64,000 nt of DNA from Datura wrightii. Its lineage: Eukaryota; Streptophyta; Magnoliopsida; Solanales; Solanaceae. Made by a program: the position numbers and the translations under genes. Position 1 is the first letter of the stretch; each line of letters begins with the position of its first letter. The stretch covers positions 138,210,501 to 138,274,500 of the forward strand of contig JASDFA010000016.1 of NCBI GenBank assembly GCA_035772735.1, in the 5' to 3' direction. Below are positions 54,633 through 64,000 of the stretch, piece by piece. The notes beneath the pieces are model-generated. The model was not told where the DNA came from. It did not search any database and saw nothing but the letters and a program-made list of their open reading frames with translations.

Positions 54633-56789
54633 TGTAATACCACAAAAAGTCCCTAGAATCATATACGAGACATACAGCCAAAATCAAAATAAAAATGGTA
54701 CCATGCCATTCAATTACCCTTAGAATGGGCCATACAAAGAACCAATAAGTCATTGGTTTGGCCTTGGTACCTGACTTTTAAAAAATGCTAAAAGTCACTC
54801 AGAAAATACTAGTGGATTGTATGACCTGCTGTTTGATTGTACCGGTCATTGTTACCAGTTGGTGGAGTAGGTTTAGAGGAAGATTTTAGTAGAGTGAGAA
54901 CCCATAACTGGGACCTATAGGTCATCCAATGGACCAATGACTCGTCCTATTGGTCGTTGGTTTTTCTAGATTCCAATTTTATTTCGGTAGTTCGAGGGTA
55001 TTTCGATAAACTCCTGTGCTTTTAACTCCTAAGTGGCATTATTTTAGGCTTTATTAAGGTTAAATTAAAGGGTTTAACTTAGCCTAAAACCTCACTCTCT
55101 TCAAAACACTATAGTTAGGAAATCAAGCTAGGGTTCTTCATCTTCTTCTTCCCAATTTCTCTTGAGTCTTCATGAAAAGTTACGGAATCATCTAAGCTAG
55201 GTATGTAGGGCCATGAATGGAGGAAAATATTACACCCTCTTACCCAATTTCATCCCTATCTCATCATTTCAAGTCTCTAAGTATATTTTATTAAAATTCT
55301 AGGGTTAGACCCAATTCTCATGAAATCTTGTATGATCTCTTATGAGTTCAAGTCTCTTATGATTCAATTCACGATTTACGATTATGAATACATGGTTTCT
55401 ACTAAGATCTCTCATGAATTTTTATTTCCAAATTTATGATGATTTTGCTTAATTATGTATGATCTTATGAATTTCAAGCTTATGGACCTATGATTCTAAG
55501 TTATGATGATTTATCCAACTATGTATGAATTTCATGAACCCTAAGCTTATGAATCTATGGTTTCAAGATATGGCTATTTATTCAAGTATGGATTAATTTC
55601 ATGAATCACAAACTTATGTATCATGGCTAAATTAGTGGAATTGTTTTCATGACTAGTTCTCGTATGACAAGTATGATTATGATTTTAATATTTTCAAATA
55701 GCCCATGTAAAACCAAGTATGTTTCATGATGTTTTGGGATTAGTATCTAGCATCGAGTAGGCAGGGGTTCACCTAGGTCTCATAACTATGTGACACCATA
55801 GGATAAGGGGTCCTCGCCGGTTGAGAGTTTCTCCCTTTCCTCTAGCCTAAGGAGTCCTTGCCAGTTGAGAGTATCTCCCTTATGCTACTGGCTCATGGTT
55901 ACAAGTGATATCACGCCTTTATCGTTCTTTTCCCTGGCAAGGCTTATGACGGCTCAGCCCACTTGAGCGAGATAGTTGGGGCATTATGTGCTCATTCATG
56001 ATGGTGTCAGTTATGATAAAGCCTCCCACAACTCCTCATGTTTTTTGGTTATGCATGTACAATATCTATGATGTTATGTTTTACAGTATGATTGACCCAT
56101 TGACCAGATTATGAGCTTTTAATTATGTTTTCAAGAATGTTAAGCCATATGATGTTACTTTCAAAACCTTGGTCATTATGCTTCAACTTATGATGAATAA
56201 CTCACGTTTATGATTATTTCACGCTGATGATTGTAGCATGTTGTCTTTATTCTTATGTCAAATGCTTACTTGATACTCATGATTTTAGACTATCACTTTA
56301 CTAGAATGTTTTACCTAACCTACATACTCAGTACATTCAAAGTACGGACCGCATACTTCTATACTATATCGTTTCATGACATAGGTTCAGGTGATCAGTA
56401 TCAGCTTTGTTGCTAGCCTCATTACTACTTTAGTCCCGTTTTAGTTTTGTTGAATCCTCATGATCCGAGGACATCAATTTTTTTACATGCTTCTTCCATT
56501 TATGTCTTTTTGTTTCAGATATTGGTAGAGATAGTTGGGGGTGTTGTCTCATCAGCTCGTCTATGACTAGAGGCTTTTCAAAAAGCTATGTACAGATGGT
56601 TTAGTGTTGTTGGCTTATTGTCTGCTCTTATATTTTATGATATTTAGTCTTCCTCTTATGTCATGTTCATGATTCCTTTCCACTTAGTTTATTCTCAAGA
56701 GTATGCTATGTATGTGTCATGGGTTAGCTTGGAGTCATTCGTGGTTCTAGGTTCCGTGTCGCGGTCTGTGGTCCATGCTCAGCTCATGA
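54633..56789 (+). repeat. 5' LTR of element J
   Basis: It starts TGTAATACCAC and ends CTCATGAA beside the primer site. U3 holds CCAATGGACCAATGACTCGTCC-type repeats (about 54930-54965). Core GTGCTTTTAACTCC lies near 55016. It shares the CTCAGTACATTCAAAGTACGGACCGCATACT block with S. Confidence 0.82.
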
Positions 56790-56795
56790 AAAACT

Positions 56796-56807
56796 TGGTA
56801 TCAGAGC
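56796..56807 (+). promoter_or_regulatory. Primer-binding site (element J)
   Basis: TGGTATCAGAGC lies a few bases after the LTR, the initiator tRNA-Met type. Confidence 0.85.
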
Positions 56808-57003
56808 AAAGGTTTAGGTGTGTCTTAGGGTGTCTGAAGGTTGCGTTAAGTAGAGTCTTTCTCATGGGTGTAAATTGTGCCACACTTATAAGGAAGAGGC
56901 TATTAGATGTTTCAGGAAACTTCCCTTCTTTTATGATTCTATCTCATGCTATGAAGTTCAACTCTCTATCCTCCTAACTCGTGCTATACGCATTTTTAGA
57001 AAT

Positions 57004-57265
57004 ATGCCTCCTCACCAAGTCAATGGAAGAAGAAATGGAAACGGAAATGGCAATACCTATGGGAATGGCGACAGAAACGGGCATCAGCCAGCCTCACCAG
57101 CTCCAGCGGATCCTTTGCATGAGCAAGTGACTCATGCAGAATTTAGGGCTGCTTTTCAGATGTTGGCATAGGCCATGACAGTCTAGGTTAAGTAGTAGAC
57201 AGTGTATCATGTGCACATGAATAGGAATGTGGTGATGGATTGGGTGCAAGACTTCACTAGGATGA
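57004..57265 (+). pseudogene. Gag N-terminus (element J), cut by K
   Basis: MPPHQVNGRRNGNGNGNTYGNGDRNGHQPA is followed by EQVTHAEFRAAFQMLA, TAG stops, and WVQDFTRM at the break. It is clearly related to the H Gag N-terminus. The Asn/Gly-rich stretch is low complexity. Confidence 0.75.
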
Positions 57266-57418
57266 TGTAATATCCCGAAAGCCCGAAGATCAAACCCAAG
57301 GGTTCAAACACAGAAAACAGGAATTTCTTCATCAGGTCACAGGACAAGTCGTCCAGTGACTCATGAAATATCCCATGAGTCGTTAAGTGACTCGTGTGGT
57401 GGAGGAAAAGTTGGCTAC
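57266..57418 (+). mobile_element. Element K: start of an H-family LTR, cut by E
   Basis: TGTAATATCCCGAAAG begins a new LTR within the gag of J. It has the palindromic arms GACTCATG and CATGAGTC (about 57358-57381). The sequence stops at the E insertion, and its continuation should lie right of E, outside the window. Confidence 0.65.
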
Positions 57419-58994
57419 TGATCTTGGGTATATTTACGTGCCCAAGTACTATTTTATATCTTAATTTAGTCATGTTTGTTAAAGTATGTGATTATATTCT
57501 CATGTATTTATGTTTAATTGCGTGCCGAAACTAACCAACATGATTAGTCTTTATTTTGTAGGTTTAAATGCATAGGAGGGACTAAATAATGATGGTTGAG
57601 GCTTAAGAATGAAGCTCAGAACAAATTGTAAAAGAAGGCAAGTGGACGTGCCAAGGTAAGGCTGGTCGCACTAGGCAGTGTGCCATGTTGTGCATGCACT
57701 GCACCCAGCATCGTGCCATGCCCCATTCCATGCTCGCGAATGGCATGCCAAACCAGTGATGCCGCGCGATATGCCCGTGCCACGCCATGCCTTTGCAGCG
57801 TCCAGTCCGTGCCACGACGCGATGGCCTCTGTGCCACACCCGTTGGCCCTTGCCCAAGACATGTCAACACGGCCAATACAGGGCATCTGCACGACCAGTT
57901 CATGCCACGGAGCTGATGCTGTGCGACGGGCAGTATGGCACAGAGCAGGTCCCTCCTCGACCAATTTTCGCAAAAATGCCTAAAACTATAAATCCAAACC
58001 TTAGCTTCTAAAATCATTTACACGTAAATATTTTGGGAAAGCAGAGATGAGCGAAGGGAGAAGCGAGGAACTACACCTAGGGTTCAAGGTTTTTCATTCT
58101 CTTTTACCATTCTTGTCAGTACATTACTTTAATCCTGTTTTTGAGTAATCGTATGAACATAAGTGGCTAAACTCTTCCTCTAGGGTTGAGGCCACATGAT
58201 ATGAATGTAGTTGCATGATTTTCATCTTTGGTTCAAGTTTTGGTTGTTGTTTGTAGTGCATTCTTAATTATTGTTGTTTTTGTGCTTTATCACCATGAAA
58301 ATAAACTTGTTAAGCTTAGATAAAATCTCGAAAGAGTAAACCTATGTTAGAATGAAAGAATGTAGGGAGCAAGTTCTTGTCTTTACAATAAGATTTGCGG
58401 TTATGATAGAAATTATACCTAATTTTCCTTGCTTGGTTAATAAAACGGGATGATAGCTAGACACTATCTAAGATTTGCACATTATCGGTCGTAGAAATAG
58501 TTGTGAAGCTACGCTAGGTTAAATGATTAGAGGTACGAAAGTCCATAATTAAGGGCATAAACCCTGTAACTACATCCATAGTGTTAAAGTGCTCACGAAT
58601 TGGGACGTCATATCCCTGCTCAATGATATAGGTGTGGGACTAGTTTGTTGTGTTTAGAGGCTCGAAAGACCATGGACACTGCATTTTGACTCTGTGAGAC
58701 AACAACTGAAGTTTTAGTACTTGAACTATCATGAATTGTAGCATTGCATGACTGTCAGGCCTTGACTCTAGATGTTTCTTATTATTGTTACCCAATTATT
58801 TTGTGATCACCCCTAGATTTAATAATAATTATCCATAATCTCTTAAATTTAACGCTTGTGAAAGTTAACTTAACAATTGAAATTGAATATTCACTGAATT
58901 AGTCTAGTCCCTGTGGGTTCAACATCCAGCTCTTAAAAGAGCCACTATATAACTTGTACGATGCATACGCTTGCGCGTGCATTGGGGCAAAACA
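57419..58994 (+). repeat. 5' LTR of element E
   Basis: It runs from TGATCTTGGGT to GGGGCAAAACA, 1576 bases. It contains the CTAACCAACATGATTAG and TTTTGTAG cassette (57540-57561), decayed modules (57650-57955) and TATAAAT (57987-57993). Its minus strand shows overlapping open frames that are only products of the GC-rich modules. Confidence 0.9.
57650..57993 (+). promoter_or_regulatory. LTR promoter region of E, decayed modules plus TATA box
   Basis: GTGCCACG, GCCACGGAGCTGATGCTGTG and TATGGCACAGAG motifs mark relics of the GTGTCACGGAG modules. TATAAAT lies at 57987-57993. The 3' LTR has the same set from 63745 on. Confidence 0.5.
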
Positions 58995-59000
58995 AGTTTT

Positions 59001-59018
59001 TGGCGCTGTTGCCGGGGA
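59001..59018 (+). promoter_or_regulatory. Primer-binding site (element E)
   Basis: TGGCGCTGTTGCCGGGGA lies seven bases after the LTR, the tRNA-Asp type attributed to Athila/Tat elements. Confidence 0.87.
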
Positions 59019-59099
59019 TTGGTAGCATTTAGAGAATTTTTAGTTTTGTGTGATTTTTATTTTCATAACTGTTGAAAAACTTGGTCTTAGTTTTTTCTA

Positions 59100-60480
59100 T
59101 TGCAAGTAACAAGTTGTCCTTGCAGAACTGGCAAGGAATATAGAGTTGGTGGAACCTTTGTTGGAGCCGGAACGCCGATTGCATTTGCTCCAAAGAGATG
59201 CTTTAGAGAAAAAGTTAAAGAGGTTACAGGAGTAGTTAAAATAGCATCCACTAGCGAGGCAAGAAGAGTTGTTTCCTAAACCAATGGAAGCCCGACCAGT
59301 TTGTAAAGTGGCAATCCCACTAGCGATGAATGTGACCTCCAGTATCTGCAAGCCGGAGCCAGGAGGAAACTTTGAGCTAAAATAGAATATGGTGCAGCTG
59401 TTACATTCTAGTGAACAGTTCACTAGAATGACTCATGAGAACCCGCAACAGCACTTACAAAATTTTTTGGAGATCAGTGAAACGTTTGTCCCTATCGGAG
59501 TGTCAACTGACTATGTACGACTCACAGTCTTCACGTTTTCACTATTGGGAGAGTCAAAGAGGTGGTTGAAGGCTGAGCCACCGAATTCATTACTTCTTGG
59601 GATGACCTAGCAAATAAGTTCCTCGTCAGATTCTTCCCCTCAAGCAAGACTGCCAAGCTTAGAAGTGAAATATTAAGTTTCAAGCAGCGGCCAAAGGAGA
59701 GTTTGTATTTGGCTTGAGAAAGTTTCATGTCATTGTTAAGAGTCTGACCCCATCACTGGCAGTCTAATGAGGTGTTAGCCCACACCTTTGTGGAGAGTCT
59801 AGACCCACATACAAAAATCTTATTAGACTTTGCATTGGGTGGACAAGAACTGGAGAAGACATATGAGCTATACACTTTACTGAACAAAATTGCTCAAGGA
59901 AATCCAGAGTGGCATAGCGAATCATCAAGAGGGACAGGGAAGAGAGCAACAACGATGATAGAAGTGGACAGTGTCAATGCCTTGGCAGCTCAGCTAGTGT
60001 CATTACGACACTAGATGATGACTCAGTTCAGCAAATTAAGTATGAACCAACCACAGGGACAGGTGAATACAATTCAGCAGGCTCCTAGCTGGTGTGAAAT
60101 TTGTGGTTGTAAAAGGCAAAATGCAGACTCTTGCGAGGCCAATGCTGAATCAGTCAACTTTGTAGGAAATATTCAGAGAAATAATCAGACTTATGGGAAC
60201 ACCTACAATAAGAATTGGCAGAGTCACCCAAATTTCTTTTGGGGTAGCAATCAGAGTCAGTGCTACCAGCAGCCTCAGAAGCAGTAGTACCAACAACACA
60301 ACAGGAAGAACATTGGCCAATCAAGCAGCAACAACATTGAGGAGATTTTGCAGAAAATTATGGCTACTCAAACCTAATTGGCAGAGAATGAGGCAAGGAT
60401 AACTTCAAATTTGAAAAACCAGCAGTTGGCCAACCGAAATCTAAAGAGGCAGATGGGCCAGCTGGCATACCAGACCTAAA
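59100..60480 (+). pseudogene. Gag (element E)
   Basis: ELARNIELVEPLLEPERRLHLL is followed by FELK, a TAG, then NMVQLLHSSEQFTRMTHENPQQHLQNFLEISETF, VRLTVFTFSLLGESKRWLKAEPPNS, and after frameshifts TLWRV/AHTFVESLDPHTKILLDFALGGQ and NKIAQGNPEWHS. A zinc-knuckle relic (CEICGCKRQNADSC, about 60096-60137) has lost its histidine. A Gln/Asn-rich linker leads to QKIMATQT and LKNQQLANRNLKRQMGQLA. At least four stops are TAG where the sequence context suggests an original CAG. Confidence 0.85.
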
Positions 60481-60529
60481 GGATGGTTACCCAGTGATAC
60501 TGATACAAACCCCTGACAGGTCAATGCCA

Positions 60530-61573
60530 TTAGTCTGAGGAGTGGAAAGAAGTTTCCTGATGCACCACCGAAGGAAAAGATAAATGAGGTGTAGCTAGAG
60601 CTAGTTATACAGGGTCCATCCACTAACAAAGGAGTTAACCAGAGTGTTGCAAAACATAATGCACAATCATCATTGCAGCCAGCACGGAGACCACCACCAC
60701 CATTCCCGCAAAGGCTCAAGAAGAGCAAGGAGGAGGAATGCTTTAAAAAGTTCTTTGATATTTTCAAAGAACTTCACATCAATTTTCCTTTACTTGATGT
60801 TTTGCAGAGAATGCCAAAGTACGCCAAGTACTTAAAAGATGTGGTGACCAGCAAAGTGAGGTTGGTGGATGTCCAGATAGTGGCACTGACTGAGGAGTAC
60901 AACTACAGGTTGATGAGCAAAATGCCGAAAAAGCTCAAGAACCAAGGGAGTTTCACCCTACCTGTACAAATTAGGGAAGCTGACATTATACAAGCTCAAT
61001 GTGATTTAGGGGAAATACTCAATTTAATGCCCCTATCTCTATTTAACACCCTAGGGTTAGGTAAGCCTAGGACCACAAGAGTAATGCTGCTGCTAGCAGA
61101 TAAGTCCACAGTGACACCAGAGGGAATAATTGATGAGCTCATCAAAGTAGGTAAATTCATTATTCCTACTAATTTCATCAACTTGATTTTAAGGTTGATG
61201 ATAAGGTACCCTGATCTTGGGACGACCATTCTTGGCAACAAGATGAGCTATAATAAATGTGAGAGCGGGTACTCTCAAAATGAGGGTCAATGAGGAAGAA
61301 GAGCTCTTTAGAGTCTATCAGGAGATCAACCCACCCATATACTACAAAGATCTTTGTAAGATCAGTGTGTTTTCAGATGTTAAGTGTGGGGTGGTCGATT
61401 CCATGGGTCCACTGCTCCAGGACATGATGGCACTTCAGCCCGAGTATGATGGCAGGCTAAAACTAAAGAAGAAGATGGAAGAAAAGAGGGATAGAGTGGA
61501 GGCTGTCCCCTATAAAAACAAAAAGAGGATAAGATGGTTCTCGAAAGGGAACACTTGTTTGAGGATATACTAA
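60530..61573 (+). pseudogene. Protease and novel C-terminus (element E)
   Basis: From PPPPFPQRLKKSKEEECFKKFFDIFKELHINFPLLDVLQRMPKYAKYLKD it runs into retropepsin: CDLGEILNLMPLSLFNTLGLG (catalytic DLG near 61005), VMLLLADKSTVTPEGIIDELIKVGKFIIPTNFINL. A frameshift near 61215 puts LGRPFLAT in another frame, which ends AIINVRAGTLKMRVNEEEELFRVYQEI. The following 80 residues to 61573 (LLQDMMALQPEYDGRLKLKKKMEEKRDRVEAVPYKNKKR) replace the RT and integrase region. I do not recognise them, though they are basic and end shortly before the hairpin. Confidence 0.8.
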
Positions 61574-61585
61574 TAAGGATAGTCT

Positions 61586-61634
61586 ACATCGTGTCACGAC
61601 GTAAAATCAAGCGCTGCTTGAGAGGCAACCCAAG
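61586..61634 (+). other. Tandem RNA hairpins after the E ORF
   Basis: The first stem is ACATCG, loop TGTCA, CGACGT (one mismatch). The second is CTTGAG, loop AGGCAA, CCCAAG (61617-61634, one A-C mismatch). They have the same position and order as in C. Confidence 0.65.
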
Positions 61635-63469
61635 AGTACCACAGGTACACTTTCTTTTTAGTTGTTCGTATTTTATTGATTTTTCACTTGTTGTTATTGG
61701 TTTTGTTGGATAATCATAGATTCAGGGGAAGTCTGAGTACCCATGGAAGAAAAACCTAAGGATCATGACAAAAGATGAGTGTGGGGTCGATGACCCACGT
61801 ATTCAAAAATGAAGAAAAATATGCTGTTAGCTAGCCTAGAGGCCTCAAGGAGTATTTCTCATCCTTGTGTTAATTTTATTTGATGCTTTGGGGAAAAATC
61901 ATAATTCAAGTGTGGGGTGAGGGAAATTTCAAAAAGTTTGTGCTTAGTGAATATGGGTGAAGTTAGTGTTTGATCTGAAATGTGTGCAGTGATAAAGTTG
62001 AAGTTGAACCCAATTCACCCACCCTTTGGTTTTTCTTTTCGATTCTTTTCTGAAGGAGGCACTTTAAATCGAGAATAAAATTTTTCTTTGTTTGTACATA
62101 ACTTTTTAGTTATAGTTAGGGACTTTTTCTACCGATGGATGGATGACGACCGTCTTGAGAAAAAATTAGTTCATAGATTTTTGTTGTGAACCCTTAGCTG
62201 ATCGATAGCTTGATATTCTTGTTATGTTCTGTACATAATTGTGAGATGCAAGTGTTGTAAATTTTGAAGCATGTTTAGCAATTGTATAACTCTGTTTGAG
62301 ACACCTAGGCTCTTGATATGACTCTATGCACTTAAAGCTTAAATCTAAATTCTTGTGATTAGCTGAGTTAAGAGTCTACTGAATTGTCTTGAATTGAGCA
62401 TGTGCTATGAGTGTATGGTTTTTGAGTAGTCCATGTTATTGTGTAGTGTCTAGAACTTGCCTGGTGTGTATACAAAGCGAAATAAGGGATGTTAGTTGTA
62501 GGAGATGATTTAGGCATTTCTTTGACCAAGCCTAATTTTTATCCATCGCTTTACCTACCCTAATATATGATCCTAGCTAGCCCCGTTGAGCCTTTAGCCT
62601 ATTATTTGCTAGCCACAATATGAGCTTAATCCTTTCTTTTCAATAGCCTTGAATTTAATCCAAAACTCCTAAGCGCTTAAATGAAAATGCAAAGAAGTTA
62701 AGGAGTGAGAAGTTGGAAGAATAAGGAAAATAGTGGTTGTGGGAGTGGAAAAAAAGACTAAAGGTGCACTTGTTTAAATATGCATAAGTGTTGGTAGGGA
62801 GTAAAAGAAGAAAAAGAGCGAAAAAATTGCTTAAGTACTCCTTACTAGTAGCCTAAGTGTGCCTAGTGAAATGGGGAAACAAAGAGGAAAATGTGAGTTG
62901 AAAAGAATAAAGGTGAAGTAAGAGGATAGATCTCCACAATAAATGTGTAATGTATTAAAAGCTCTTAGGGAAGGTAGTCACTATTATTGGCCAGAATAAT
63001 ACCTACCCATACCTCAGCCTACATTACAACCAATAAGTCCTACTTGATCTTAATTTAAAACATTTCTAAATTAGTGAAGTAATACACTATAGGCAAGCTT
63101 ATGGGTCAATACATGATGTATGTGAATTCTTTGTGAGAGTGAGTTGAATTCTTATTTATATACCCATACATGTTATAAAAACTTGCGAGTAAGAAATGGG
63201 TAACTCTCTTGTTGTGAGGGCACATGTTTGATGAAGGATAAAATATATGTCGGATGTCTTAATTGGTTGATTTGCATGAAATTGCTGAGTTTAAGAGTCG
63301 ATTCTTGAGGCTAGGAAGTTTTAACTTAATTATATGGGGTTTTAATGGTGAGATATTGCATGATCTATTTTAAATTTTCTATCTAAAACAATCGATGTAG
63401 TCGTAGCTTGAATTATCTTGTTTCAATTAGTTATGTGTGAGTTCTTTGTGTGCATGAGATGTAATACAA
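61635..63469 (+). other. Conserved 3' non-coding region (element E)
   Basis: It contains PPT-like motifs at 61777-61787 and 61908-61918 (another, 61382-61392, lies inside the ORF tail), the 23-base block at 62134-62156, CTAGAACTTGCCTGGTGTGT near 62451 and CCTAAGCGCTTAA (62668-62680). Nothing codes. Block order is the same as in A, B and C. Confidence 0.65.
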
Positions 63470-63506
63470 TTGTTCGAGGACGAACAAGGCTTTAAGTGTG
63501 GGGTAG
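63470..63506 (+). promoter_or_regulatory. Pre-PPT hairpin and polypurine tract (element E)
   Basis: The arms TTGTTCG and CGAACAA around AGGA (63470-63487) are followed by AAGTGTGGGGT (63494-63504) and the LTR. Confidence 0.82.
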
Positions 63507-64000
63507 TGATCTTGGGCATATTTACGTGCCCAAGTACTATTTTATATCTTAATTTAGTCATGTTTGTTCACGTATGTGATTATATTCTCATGTATTTATG
63601 TTTAATTGCATGCCAAAACTAACCAACATGATTAATCTTTGTTTCGTAGGTGTAAAATGCATATGAGGGACTAAATAATGATAGTTGAGGCTTAAGAATG
63701 AAGCTTGGAACAAATTGCAAAACAAGGCAAGTGGACATGCCAAGGGAAGGCTTCCCACGCTAGGCAGTTTGCCACGCTGTGCGTGCGCTGTGCCATGCCC
63801 CATGCCATGCGCAGGAACAACATGCCAAACTAGTGATTCCACGCGATATGCCCATGCCATGCCATGCCTTTGTCGCGTCCAACCCGTGCCACGGCGTGCA
63901 CAAGGTGTGATGGCCTCTGTGCTACGCCCGTCAGCCTTTGCCCAAGACATGTCAACACGGCCAATCCAGTGCACCTGCACTACCAGTTTGTTCCATGGAG
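63507..64000 (+). repeat. 3' LTR of element E, truncated by the window end
   Basis: It starts TGATCTTGGGC and follows the 5' LTR for all 494 visible bases, including the branch-point cassette and the start of the module region. Confidence 0.9.

Larger units (their letters stand above)
54633..57265 (+). mobile_element. Element J: H-family chromovirus, 5' part only
   Basis: A complete 5' LTR, a TGGTATCAGAGC primer site and the first part of gag are present. The gag is cut by the start of another LTR (K) at 57266. The remainder is outside the window or lost. Confidence 0.82.
57419..64000 (+). mobile_element. Element E: non-autonomous gag-protease member of the A/B/C group
   Basis: It has a 5' LTR, TGGCGCTGTTGCCGGGGA primer site, gag, protease, post-ORF hairpin, 3' non-coding region, hairpin plus polypurine tract, and a 3' LTR truncated by the window end. 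RT, RNase H, integrase and the env-position ORF are absent. The LTRs differ by roughly 6% over the first 190 bases by eye, so E is older than C. The left TSD should be GCTAC (57414-57418). Confidence 0.92.

Noticed and set aside
55200..56400. AT-rich J LTR leader considered as a host intergenic region with genes
   Set aside because: It aligns block by block with the H and S LTRs, so it is LTR sequence.
57603..58017. Overlapping long open frames on both strands in the E LTR (also at 63588-63980)
   Set aside because: They run through GC-rich, repeated promoter modules and are conserved only as DNA. No codon pattern or start context is present, so I treat them as shadows.

Overview
The window is plant nuclear heterochromatin made almost entirely of nested LTR retrotransposons. 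I found no host gene, rRNA, tRNA or CRISPR array that I could support. The organism is a flowering plant, probably an asterid eudicot. The gag and LTR styles remind me of Solanaceae, but that is recognition only and cannot be proved from the window. The evidence for LTR elements is TG...CA ends, 5-bp target-site duplications (TSDs), two primer-binding-site types (TGGCGCCGTTGCC-like and TGGTATCAGAGC-like), polypurine tracts before 3' LTRs, and decayed gag, protease (PR), reverse transcriptase (RT), RNase H and integrase (IN) reading frames. Letters A to K and S are my own names.

Left nest (1-30836). B is an Athila/Tat-like Ty3 element on the plus strand whose 5' part lies left of the window. 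Its pol is split by A, a related plus-strand copy visible from base 1 to 6225. B then carries pol (6226-9148), an intron-bearing leader, an env-position ORF (10472-11691) and a long conserved 3' non-coding region. That region is split by C (13097-29078, minus strand, TSD CCCCT), a small non-autonomous relative with one intact novel ORF. The 5' LTR of C is in turn split by D (18329-28351, TSD TTCAT), a Tekay/Del-type chromovirus with similar LTRs but a ruined interior. B ends with its 3' LTR at 29428-30836.

Middle (30837-43665). After a flank with a degenerate repeat of about 190 bp come the LTR-like leader and gag of G, another Tat/Athila-type element. The G gag is split by F (33672-43317, TSD GATCC), the best preserved chromovirus here, with gag, PR, RT, RNase H, IN and a chromodomain-like tail.

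Right nest (43632-64000). H, a third chromovirus family, starts inside the G gag and breaks off in RNase H at about 48877. It abuts I, a minus-strand Tat-like gag fragment with PBS and 5' LTR, whose LTR holds a lone H-family LTR (S). An env-position pseudogene (53534-54600) follows, then J (5' LTR plus start of gag), a piece of LTR K, and finally E (57419 to beyond 64000). E is a non-autonomous gag-PR member of the A/B/C group whose 3' LTR runs off the window.

The main biological signal is non-coding. (1) Family-specific palindromic modules lie just upstream of the LTR TATA box, and in A, B and G copies recur upstream of the env-position ORF. (2) One such module is shared by the Athila-like LTRs and by chromovirus D. 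(3) A hairpin with invariant core TTCGAGGACGAA precedes the polypurine tract in both lineages, with compensatory stem changes. (4) A second covarying hairpin follows the last pol or gag codons of A, B, C and E. (5) The polypurine motif AAGTGTGGGGT is reiterated inside each of these elements.
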